Assembly (NCBI GenBank): GCA_047517625.1
Contig: JAKZSO010000122.1
Coordinates: 1-9,622 of the forward strand
Reading direction: 5' to 3'
Source: JABHVE01 sp047517625
Lineage (GTDB): Bacteria; Pseudomonadota; Alphaproteobacteria; UBA2966; CAIVPW01
DNA: 9,622 nucleotides
Shown: positions 1 to 6,152 of the stretch, piece by piece
Position numbering within the stretch: position 1 is the first letter of the stretch
How the letters are laid out: every line of letters begins with the position of its first letter
Program-made: the position numbers and the translations under genes
The notes under the pieces: model-generated
What the model was told of the DNA's origin: nothing
The model's input: only the letters and a program-made list of their open reading frames with translations
Database searches by the model: none

Positions 1-2309
1 CCTTTAGCCAGGCGTATATGGAGGCCACATTGGCGAAGAACCCCGCCATCACCGGGTTGTTGGTGGCGTTATTCGAGGCCCGGTTCGACCCCAACGCCGG
101 GGCCGGCCGGGATAAGACGGCGGCTGCCATCGTCCGCAAGATCGGCAAAAGGCTGGACGCGGTAGAAAACCTGGACGAAGACCGGATTTTGCGGCGGTTC
201 TTGAATGTCATCCAGGCCACGCTGCGGACAAATTTTTACCAGTCCGGAGACGACGGCGAAACGAAATCCTACGTCTCGTTCAAGATCAGCAGCGGCGATG
301 TGGACGAACTGCCGCTGCCCCGGCCCCACGTCGAAATCTTCGTTTACAGCCCGCGCATGGAAGGCGTCCATCTGCGCGGTGGCCGGGTTTCGCGCGGCGG
401 TATCCGGTGGTCGGACCGCCGGGAAGATTTCCGCACCGAAATTTTGGGGTTGATGAAGGCCCAGATGGTCAAAAACGCGGTGATCGTGCCCGTGGGCGCC
501 AAGGGCGGCTTCGTCGTCAAACGCCCACCCACCACCGGCGGCCGGGAAGCATTTCTGTCGGAAGGGATCGCCTGCTACCAATTGCTGATGCGGGGGTTGT
601 TGGACGTCACCGACAACCAGGGCACCAAAAGCGCCAAGCCGCCTGCGGACGTCATCCGCCACGACGGCGACGACACCTATCTGGTGGTCGCCGCGGACAA
701 GGGCACCGCAACGTTTTCCGACATCGCCAACGGCATGTCGCGGGATTACGGGTTTTGGCTTGACGACGCCTTTGCCTCGGGCGGATCGGTGGGTTACGAC
801 CACAAAAAAATGGGCATTACCGCCAAGGGGGCGTGGGAATCGGTCAAACGCCATTTCCGCGAAATTGGCTTGGATACTCAGCGCCAAGATTTCACCGTGG
901 TCGGCATCGGCGACATGGCCGGGGACGTGTTCGGCAACGGCATGATGCTGTCCAAGCACATCAAGCTGTTGGCGGCGTTCAACCACATCCACATTTTTGT
1001 CGACCCCAATCCGGGCGACCCGGCCAAATCCTTGATCGAACGCAAGCGGCTGTTCAGAAAGCCCCGGTCAGCCTGGACCGACTACGACGCCAATTTGATT
1101 TCCAAAGGCGGCGGCGTGTTTGCGCGATCAGCGCAATCCATCGCCATTTCAACGCAAATGAAGCAGGCGTTTGGCATCACCGCAGCGGCCATGGCACCCA
1201 ACGATTTGATCCGCGCCATGCTGGGCGCCGAGGTCGACCTGTTGTGGGTCGGTGGTATCGGCACTTATGTGAAAGCCAGCGACGAACGGGACGCGGAAGT
1301 CGGCGACAGGGCCAATGATCCTCTGCGCCTGAACGGCGCCGATCTGCGCTGCAAGGTGGTGGGCGAGGGCGGCAATCTGGGATTCACCCAGCGCGGCCGC
1401 ATCGAATTCGCCGAGGCCGGGGGCCGCATCAACACCGACGCCGTGGACAATTCCGCCGGGGTCGATTGCTCGGACCACGAGGTTAACATCAAGATTCTGT
1501 TCGGCCAGATCATGGCCAAAGGCGGCCTGACCATGGCCCGGCGCGACAAGGTGCTGGCATCCATGACCGACGAGGTTTCGGATTTGGTGTTGCGCGACAA
1601 CTATCTGCAAACCCAGACCGTCACGGCCATGGCGCACCGGGCCCCGGCGCTGTTGGAGCCCCAGGCCCGGTTCATGCGGGAATTGGAACGAGACAACCGC
1701 CTGGATCGTGAATTGGAATTCCTGCCCGACGACGAAGAGATTGCCGAGCGCGCGGCGGCAGTCGCGGGTCTGTCCCGGCCGGAAATTTCCGTGGTCATGG
1801 CCTACGCCAAAAACACTCTGTACGAGGCATTGTTGGACAGCGACCTGCCGGATCAACCCTTTTTGGCCGGCGTGCTGCGGGATTATTTCCCGACGCCCAT
1901 ACGCAAGACTTACGACGCCGCCATTAAGGCCCATCGCCTGCGCCGGGAAATCGTCGCCACCGCGGTCAGCAACGGCATGGTCAACCGGGTCGGCGCCACC
2001 TTCGTCAGCCAGATTTCCCAGGAAGGCGGGTTCACCGAGGCCGCCATCGCCCGGGCTTATACGGTGGTGGTGGAGGCTTTTGCCTTGGCAGACCTGTGGG
2101 CCGGGGTGGAAGCACTGGACAACAAAGTCCCCGCCGAATTGCAGATGGTGATGCTGCTTGAGGCCGCCGATCTGGCCCACAACATGGCGCTTTGGTTCTT
2201 GAACAACGAGACCCAACCCATCGCCATTGGCGCAAGGGGAGTAATTCGCCGTCTGCGTACCCACATAGCTATGTATCGCCACACTTTAGCTTGCCTCCAG
2301 AACACTTAA
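1..2309 (+). CDS. NAD-dependent glutamate dehydrogenase, large (about 1600-residue) type; 5' end outside window, C-terminus short
   Basis: This enzyme deaminates L-glutamate to 2-oxoglutarate with NAD+ in the cytoplasm, feeding amino-acid carbon into the TCA cycle. The reading frame is open to the left edge (codons from base 3 read FSQAY before the Met at 18), so that Met is internal. Counting from it, the catalytic domain shows RGGIRWSDR (126-134), the Lys-containing VGAKGGFV (159-166) and the Rossmann stretch VVGIGDMAGDVFGNG (294-308). Further on are FVDPNPGD, WVGGIGTY and VGEGGNLGFTQRGRIE. The helical C-terminal region begins near LSRPEISVVMAYAK. Family members continue roughly 200 residues beyond the LWFL motif, but here the protein ends about 35 residues after it at TAA. 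The last 35 or so codons also use rarer triplets (ATA, GTA, TTA, ACT, AGG). The identity is certain. Whether the short form works is not. Confidence 0.93.
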   Translation, partial: FSQAYMEATLAKNPAITGLLVALFEARFDPNAGAGRDKTAAAIVRKIGKRLDAVENLDEDRILRRFLNVIQATLRTNFYQSGDDGETKSYVSFKISSGDVDELPLPRPHVEIFVYSPRMEGVHLRGGRVSRGGIRWSDRREDFRTEILGLMKAQMVKNAVIVPVGAKGGFVVKRPPTTGGREAFLSEGIACYQLLMRGLLDVTDNQGTKSAKPPADVIRHDGDDTYLVVAADKGTATFSDIANGMSRDYGFWLDDAFASGGSVGYDHKKMGITAKGAWESVKRHFREIGLDTQRQDFTVVGIGDMAGDVFGNGMMLSKHIKLLAAFNHIHIFVDPNPGDPAKSLIERKRLFRKPRSAWTDYDANLISKGGGVFARSAQSIAISTQMKQAFGITAAAMAPNDLIRAMLGAEVDLLWVGGIGTYVKASDERDAEVGDRANDPLRLNGADLRCKVVGEGGNLGFTQRGRIEFAEAGGRINTDAVDNSAGVDCSDHEVNIKILFGQIMAKGGLTMARRDKVLASMTDEVSDLVLRDNYLQTQTVTAMAHRAPALLEPQARFMRELERDNRLDRELEFLPDDEEIAERAAAVAGLSRPEISVVMAYAKNTLYEALLDSDLPDQPFLAGVLRDYFPTPIRKTYDAAIKAHRLRREIVATAVSNGMVNRVGATFVSQISQEGGFTEAAIARAYTVVVEAFALADLWAGVEALDNKVPAELQMVMLLEAADLAHNMALWFLNNETQPIAIGARGVIRRLRTHIAMYRHTLACLQNT

Positions 2310-2311
2310 TT

Positions 2312-2328
2312 CGCCTTTTGAGAAGGCG
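2312..2328 (+). other. Small hairpin between the glutamate dehydrogenase stop and the SPFH gene
   Basis: CGCCTT and AAGGCG form a perfect 6-bp stem around a 5-base loop (TTGAG) inside the 33-bp gap. No T-run follows, so it is not a typical intrinsic terminator. It lies just upstream of the purine-rich ribosome binding site (AAAGGAAG, 2331-2338) of the next gene. It could be a weak attenuator, an mRNA end-stabiliser, or chance. Confidence 0.3.
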
Positions 2329-2342
2329 GGAAAGGAAGAAGT

Positions 2343-3263
2343 ATGGAAATCGGTTCAATGTTTGCCATCGCATTTGTGGTTGTCGCCATTGTCGTGGTCT
2401 TTTCGGGGGTCAAGACCGTCAAACAGGGTTGGGAATTCACGGTCGAACGTTTTGGCCGCTTTACCCGCAGTTTGCGCCCCGGATTTCATTTCATTATTCC
2501 CTTCATCGACCGCATCGGCGCCAAGATGAACATGATGGAAAACGTGCTGGATGTACCGCCCCAGGACGTCATCACCAAAGACAACGCCATGGTCCGGGCG
2601 AACGGCGTACTGTTTTTCCAAGTGTTGGATGCGGCCAAGGCAGCGTATGAAGTCAACAACTTGCAGCGGGCGACCCTGAATTTGGCCCTGACCAACATTC
2701 GTACGGTCATGGGCTCCATGGACCTGGATGAGCTGCTGTCCCAGCGTGAATTGATCAACGCGCGATTGCTGTCGGTCATCGACGAAGCCACCCGCCCCTG
2801 GGGGGTCAAGGTCACCCGCGTGGAAATCAAAGACATCGAACCGCCCCGGGATCTGGTCGACGCCATGGCCCGGCAAATGAAGGCGGAACGGGAAAAACGC
2901 GCCAATATTTTGGAAGCCGAAGGGTTTCGTCAGGCGGAAATCCTGAAGGCCGAAGGCGAAAAGCAGGCGAGGATTTTGGACGCCGAAGGGTCGCGCGAAG
3001 CCGCCTTCAGGGCGGCCGAAGCGCGGGAACGCGAGGCCGAGGCCGAGGCCAAAGCCACCGAAATGGTGTCGAACGCCATCGCCGCGGGTGACATTCAGGC
3101 GGTAAACTACTTCGTCGCCCTGAAATATGTCGAAGCCTTGGGCCAGTTCGCCACCAGCCCTAACCAGAAAACCATGTTTATGCCCATGGAGGCGTCCGGC
3201 CTGATGGCGTCGATCGGTGGCATCGCCGAAATCGCCCGGGAAAGCCTGGGACGAAAGGAATAG
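2343..3263 (+). CDS. qmcA: SPFH/band 7 (stomatin-like) membrane protein, QmcA/YbbK type
   Basis: This is a 306-residue prohibitin/stomatin-class protein, anchored by one N-terminal membrane helix (about residues 5-22, rich in Val, Ile and Ala). Proteins of this class oligomerise in the inner membrane and are linked to membrane microdomains and protease quality control. After the helix comes the SPFH domain, with VKQGWEFTVERFGRF, LRPGFHFIIPFID and IKDIEPPRDLVDAMARQMKAE. A charged coiled coil follows, built on repeats of the type ILxAEGxxQAxIL (about residues 180-245), then a conserved tail with AIAAGDIQAVNYFVALKYVEAL. The length matches the family. The start is supported by AAAGGAAG a few bases upstream. 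The stop (TAG) lies 2 bases before the NfeD start, so the two are almost certainly co-transcribed, which is the common pairing for this family. Confidence 0.92.
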   Translation: MEIGSMFAIAFVVVAIVVVFSGVKTVKQGWEFTVERFGRFTRSLRPGFHFIIPFIDRIGAKMNMMENVLDVPPQDVITKDNAMVRANGVLFFQVLDAAKAAYEVNNLQRATLNLALTNIRTVMGSMDLDELLSQRELINARLLSVIDEATRPWGVKVTRVEIKDIEPPRDLVDAMARQMKAEREKRANILEAEGFRQAEILKAEGEKQARILDAEGSREAAFRAAEAREREAEAEAKATEMVSNAIAAGDIQAVNYFVALKYVEALGQFATSPNQKTMFMPMEASGLMASIGGIAEIARESLGRKE

Positions 3264-3265
3264 CC

Positions 3266-3706
3266 ATGTTTGACCTGACCGAGCTGGTGTTTTGGCATTG
3301 GTGAGTACTGGCCGCGGCATTGGTGGGCTTGGAAATGCTGATGCCCACCACTTTGTTGCTGTGGCCGGGGCTGGCCGCCGCCATCACCGGGTTTGTATTG
3401 GTGGCGGCGCCGGGCCTGGAATGGCAGGCCCAGATCTTCGTTTTCGCCATTTTGGCGGTGATTTCGGTCGCCCTGGCCCGGGTGTATTACCGCTTGCGAC
3501 CCCAGGAGACCGTGGATTCCGGCCTGAACCGGCGGGCGGAGCGCTACATCAACCAGCAGTTCACGCTGCGAGAACCTATCGTCGGTGGCGAAGGAACCCT
3601 GTGGGTGGACGACACCACCTGGCGGATCACCGGCGAAGACATGGACGCAGGGGTCCTGGTCCGGGTCACCTCCGTTGACGGCGACGTGTTGCAGGTGGAG
3701 GCCTAG
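3266..3706 (+). CDS. NfeD-family membrane protein (YbbL type) with an in-frame UGA at a tryptophan position
   Basis: The 146-residue product (counting UGA as an amino acid) is the usual NfeD partner of the SPFH protein just upstream. It is expected to sit in the inner membrane with a soluble OB-fold domain that binds the SPFH oligomer. The start reads MFDLTELVFWHW, followed by TGA at 3302-3304, then VLAAALVGLEMLMP. NfeD proteins of this class typically have F-W-x-W-W-x-L here, so UGA replaces the last Trp. The rest is intact: two hydrophobic segments (about residues 13-30 and 33-65), then the OB-fold with VGGEGTLWVDDTTWRI and a VRVTSVDGDVLQVE ending, stop TAG. There are no frameshifts or other stops. 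A start after the TGA would delete most of the first membrane helix. The start choice is supported by AAAGGA inside the end of the upstream gene. UGA is either decoded as Trp or is a recent nonsense mutation. Confidence 0.85.
3302..3304 (+). other. In-frame UGA at a conserved Trp position in nfeD
   Basis: This is codon 13 of the NfeD gene. It is preceded by F-W-H-W and followed by V-L-A-A-A-L in the same frame with no other disruption. One base change (TGG to TGA) separates it from the expected tryptophan codon. It is a candidate recoded sense codon. Confidence 0.7.
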
Positions 3707-3724
3707 ACGCCGCGATCCTTTGTG

Positions 3725-3754
3725 CTGACAAATCCTGGTCTTGGGCGGTAGGGT
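3725..3754 (+). promoter_or_regulatory. Possible sigma-70 promoter for the DUF2147-MFS genes
   Basis: The 106-bp gap between nfeD and the DUF2147 gene holds CTGACA (3725-3730; five of six matches to TTGACA). After 18 bases comes TAGGGT (3749-3754; three of six matches to TATAAT). The -10 match is poor. The gap size suggests that a new transcript starts here, but the exact element is uncertain. Confidence 0.28.
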
Positions 3755-3812
3755 TGTATCCTCGGCGCGAGACCAACGGCCATTGCCGGGGCTTTGCATT
3801 TGAGGGGGGATA

Positions 3813-4256
3813 ATGAAAAAGCCGGTAACTGCCGCCGTCACGGTAATGATGGGCTTGCTGTTCGCCACTGGGGCCTTGGCCCAGGGCACCCCGTTTGGCG
3901 TCTGGGTCACCGAAGGCGGCCTCTCGCGGATTGAAGTGTTCGACTGCGCCGGCCAAGTGTGCGGCAAATTCGTATGGCTGGAGGAGCCGAACGAAGAGGA
4001 CGGCACGCCAAAAGTCGATGACGAAAATCCAGATGAAGAGCTGCAACCCCGCCCCCTGATGGGTTTGCAGCTGCTCGCAGGCTTCACCGTCAGCGGCCCC
4101 ACTGCCTGGACCGGCGGCACGATTTATGATCCCCAAAGCGGCAACACATACTCCAGCACCATGGACTTGGAGGACGAAAACACGTTGGTTGTTCGCGGCT
4201 ATGTGCTGCTGCCGATTTTCGGCCGCTCCCAAACCTGGACCCGCTACGTCCCCTAA
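3813..4256 (+). CDS. Secreted DUF2147 protein
   Basis: The 147-residue protein has a clear Sec signal peptide: MKK, a hydrophobic core at about residues 6-18, and a likely cut after ALA near residue 23. It should therefore be periplasmic. The mature part matches DUF2147: GVWVTEGG at the N-terminus, the paired-cysteine motif FDCAGQVCGK, W-L-E, RPLMGLQLL, W-TGGTIYDPQSGNTY and the closing LVVRGYVLLPIFGRSQTWTR. DUF2147 proteins are small beta-rich secreted proteins of alphaproteobacteria and Bacteroidetes with no firmly assigned reaction. The two cysteines could form a disulfide. A strong ribosome binding site (GAGGGGGGA, 3802-3810) precedes the ATG. The MFS gene starts 12 bases after its TAA, which suggests co-transcription. 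Confidence 0.88.
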   Translation: MKKPVTAAVTVMMGLLFATGALAQGTPFGVWVTEGGLSRIEVFDCAGQVCGKFVWLEEPNEEDGTPKVDDENPDEELQPRPLMGLQLLAGFTVSGPTAWTGGTIYDPQSGNTYSSTMDLEDENTLVVRGYVLLPIFGRSQTWTRYVP

Positions 4257-4268
4257 CCTAGGGTCGTC

Positions 4269-5549
4269 ATGACGGACGCCAAACCTAAAACCACCCGGGG
4301 ATTGGTCAGCTGGGCCCTGTACGACTGAGCCAATTCGCCGTTCACCACCTTAATCGTCACCTTTGTGTTCTCCGTTTACTTCAGTCTGGGCATTGTCGGC
4401 GACGAAATTCGCGCCACCCAGCTGTGGGGCAATGCGGTCAGCATCAGCGCCCTGATCATCGCCGTTATGGCCCCCATCCTGGGCGCGATCGCCGATGCCG
4501 GGGGACCGCGCAAACCGTGGTTACTGGGTTTCACCGCCCTGTGTGTCGTGGGATCGGCCATGTTGTGGGGGGCGGGCCCCGAAGAGCGCTTTATCGCCTG
4601 GGCGCTGATTTGGTTCGTCATCGCCAACGTCGGCTTTGAATTCGGCGTGGTGTTTAACAACGCCATGTTGCCCGATCTGGTCCCCCACAGCCGTCTGGGG
4701 CGGTGGTCCGGTTGGGCGTGGGGGCTGGGCTACATCGGCGGCTTGGCGGCCATCATCCTCGCTCTGGTGGCGTTTGTGCAGGCGGATCAGCCCCTGTTCG
4801 GGCTGGACAAAGACGCCCAGGAACACGTGCGCGTCGTTGGCCCCCTGGCCGCGGCGTGGTTAGCGGTTTTTGCCATTCCGCTGTTCTTGTGGACCCCCGA
4901 CCGCCCCCGCACCGGCGCCCCGCTGGGCCAACAGATTTCCGGCGGGCTGCTGTCATTGTCCAAAACCCTTGGCCATTTGCGGGCCCAGGCCAATACCGTG
5001 CGATTTTTGATCGCCCGCATGGTCTACACCGACGGCCTGATCACGATCTTTGCCATGGGCGGGCTGTTCGCCGCCGGGACCTTTGGCATGAGCATCGAAC
5101 AAGTGCTGATTTTCGGCATCGTGTTGAACCTGACCGCGGGGATCGGCGCCGCCGGGTTCGGCTGGATCGACGACCGCATCGGCGCCAAGCCAACGCTGCT
5201 GATTTCGGTGACCGCATTGTTCGTTACCGCGGCGGGGGCTGTTTTTGCGCCGACAGTCACATGGTTTTGGGTTTGGGGATCGCTTCTGGGCATTTTCGTC
5301 GGTCCCGCCCAGGCCGCCAGCCGGTCGATGATGGCGCGGCTTTCGCCGCCGGCTCAGCGCACCGAATTTTTTGGTATCTATGCGCTGACCGGCAAAGCCA
5401 CGGCTTTTTTGGGTCCCGCTCTGGTGGCGTCAATCACGGCGGCGACGGAAAGCCAGCGCTTGGGATTGTCCGCCACACTGGCGTTCTTTGTGGTCGGCGG
5501 ACTGCTTTTACTGACTGTGCGCGAAAACCCGGAGACGGCCACGGCTTAG
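4269..5549 (+). CDS. UMF1-family MFS transporter (Atg22-like) with an in-frame UGA at a tryptophan position
   Basis: Read from the ATG at 4269 to the TAG at 5547, this is a 426-residue, roughly 12-helix inner-membrane transporter of the UMF1 branch of the major facilitator superfamily, whose substrate is generally unknown. The N-terminal hallmark is W-A-L-Y-D-W-A-N-S. Here it reads WALYD, TGA (4326-4328), ANSPFTT, so UGA occupies the invariant-looking Trp. Downstream family features are intact: APILGAIADAGGPRKPWL after helix 2, NAMLPDLVPHSRLGRWSGWAWGLGY, a central polar loop near residue 220 and ARLSPPAQRTEFFGIYALTGKATAFLGPAL in the C-terminal half. No other stop or frameshift interrupts it. 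A GTG start at 4365 would lose the first helix and the hallmark motif and is unlikely. The stop codon is shared with the left end of a palindromic element. Confidence 0.87.
4326..4328 (+). other. In-frame UGA at the conserved Trp of the UMF1 motif
   Basis: This is codon 20 of the MFS gene, between Y-D and A-N-S, where UMF1 transporters carry Trp. The frame is open on both sides from the ATG at 4269 to the TAG at 5547. It is one base from TGG and is the second such codon within about 1 kb. Confidence 0.7.
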
Positions 5550-5725
5550 AGCATGATCAGACAATTTGAAACCATTTGACCGATCCGGCCTTCGGTGGGG
5601 CCAATCGGCTCCCCGGGTTCGTTACGACGCTCGAGTGATGGCACCGCATCGCGCTTCGCGCCGCGCCTGCCAGGAAAGCCGATTTGCCGCCATCAAATTG
5701 ACTCCATATTGTTTGATCATGCTCT
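5548..5725. repeat. 178-bp palindromic, MITE-like element with terminal inverted repeats
   Basis: The ends are 18-bp inverted repeats with one mismatch: 5548-5565 begins AGAGCATGATC and 5708-5725 ends GATCATGCTCT. The pairing continues imperfectly inward (CAATTTGAAACC against the complement of the TCAAATTGACTCC region). An inner 8-bp inverted repeat is present, AATCGGCT (5603-5610) and AGCCGATT (5677-5684). No credible coding frame lies inside and no clear target duplication is seen. Its left end overlaps the last two bases of the MFS stop codon. The AGAGCATGATC ends recall palindromic intergenic repeats of alphaproteobacteria, by memory only. It could also act as a transcript-end hairpin for the MFS gene. 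Confidence 0.65.
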
Positions 5726-5774
5726 GGGTCTGGTATTAACCTTTCGTTATCCTCAATCGCGGAGGCTTGATCCC

Positions 5775-5957
5775 ATGGTGGATCGACCCCCAACCGAAAA
5801 AGAACTGGCGGAAATCCTGGCCAAGTTCCGGCGCGCCGGGGGTGGCCAGATCATGACCGGTGGGGCGTTGAACAAACTGGCGGAAGAGTTCGGCCTGGAA
5901 AAAAAAGAGCCCGAGGCCGCCGCCGAAGAGGCCGCGACGGACTCAAAAGACACCTAA
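5775..5957 (+). CDS. Small hypothetical protein, 60 residues, charged and helical
   Basis: I do not recognise the family. The 60-residue product starts MVDRPPTEKELAEILAKFR, which should form an amphipathic helix. A Gly-rich turn (AGGGQIMTGG) and a second helix (ALNKLAEEFGLEKKE) follow. It ends in a low-complexity acidic tail rich in Glu and Ala. There is no signal peptide or membrane segment, so it should be cytoplasmic. The ATG at 5775 is chosen because GGAGG (5761-5765) sits 9 bases upstream. The longer frame to the left runs into the palindromic element and has no comparable start signal. It stands alone between that element and the convergent purH. The good Shine-Dalgarno site and codon use support a real gene. 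Confidence 0.68.
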   Translation: MVDRPPTEKELAEILAKFRRAGGGQIMTGGALNKLAEEFGLEKKEPEAAAEEAATDSKDT

Positions 5958-5968
5958 AACGTTGCCGA

Positions 5969-6013
5969 TCAGATTCACGTGGCTCTCTTCTCTGGCGTTC
6001 AGATTCACGTGGC
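5969..6013. repeat. 15-bp direct repeat with a palindromic CACGTG core, 30-bp period
   Basis: TCAGATTCACGTGGC occurs exactly at 5969-5983 and again at 5999-6013, in the convergent gap between the small protein gene and purH. The period is 30 bp, close to three helical turns, and each copy contains the palindrome CACGTG. It could be a pair of protein-binding sites or a short slippage duplication. Confidence 0.55.
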
Positions 6014-6034
6014 AAGAAGATGTGCCACGATCTG
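6000..6034. terminator. Bulged hairpin in the convergent gap; possible transcript end
   Basis: CAGAT (6000-6004) pairs with ATCTG (6030-6034), and CGTGGCA (6008-6014) with TGCCACG (6023-6029), leaving a 3-base bulge and an 8-base loop. No T-run follows on either strand, so it is not a classical intrinsic terminator. The position between two convergent genes (ending at 5957 and 6153) fits a bidirectional 3'-end structure. Nothing else convincing is seen in the 195-bp gap. Confidence 0.35.
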
Positions 6035-6152
6035 CACTTTGCGCTACTTCCGGCCGTCCGCAGGACCGATCTGTTCGCGCGACCAGTTCTTCACCTTTTC
6101 CATCGATGGCCGACCGCCAATATCGCGGAGCAACGATTCAACAGAGGTCGGA

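Noticed and set aside
69..2282. Long minus-strand open frames (307 and 377 codons) opposite the glutamate dehydrogenase
   Set aside because: They are antisense shadows of a GC-rich coding gene. They show no recognisable motifs, and the plus-strand frame matches a known family throughout.
2355..4120. Minus-strand open frames of about 320-340 codons across the SPFH, NfeD and DUF2147 genes
   Set aside because: They are shadow frames with His/Arg/Gln-rich composition and no family pattern. They cross three clear plus-strand genes.
3302..4328. Selenocysteine insertion at the two in-frame UGA codons
   Set aside because: Neither family is a known selenoprotein. The positions correspond to Trp rather than Cys, and no SECIS-like stem-loop directly after either UGA stands out.
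3266..5549. nfeD and the MFS gene as simple pseudogenes starting after the UGA codons
   Set aside because: Both frames are otherwise intact over their full family length with no other lesion, and alternative starts would remove the first membrane helix. It is kept only as the alternative explanation.
4703..5569. 288-codon plus frame inside the MFS gene
   Set aside because: It is Arg/Gly/His-rich out-of-frame translation of the transporter, with no plausible start.
5595..5957. Longer 120-codon version of the small hypothetical protein
   Set aside because: The extra N-terminal part lies in the palindromic element and lacks a ribosome binding site. The ATG at 5775 has GGAGG at good spacing.
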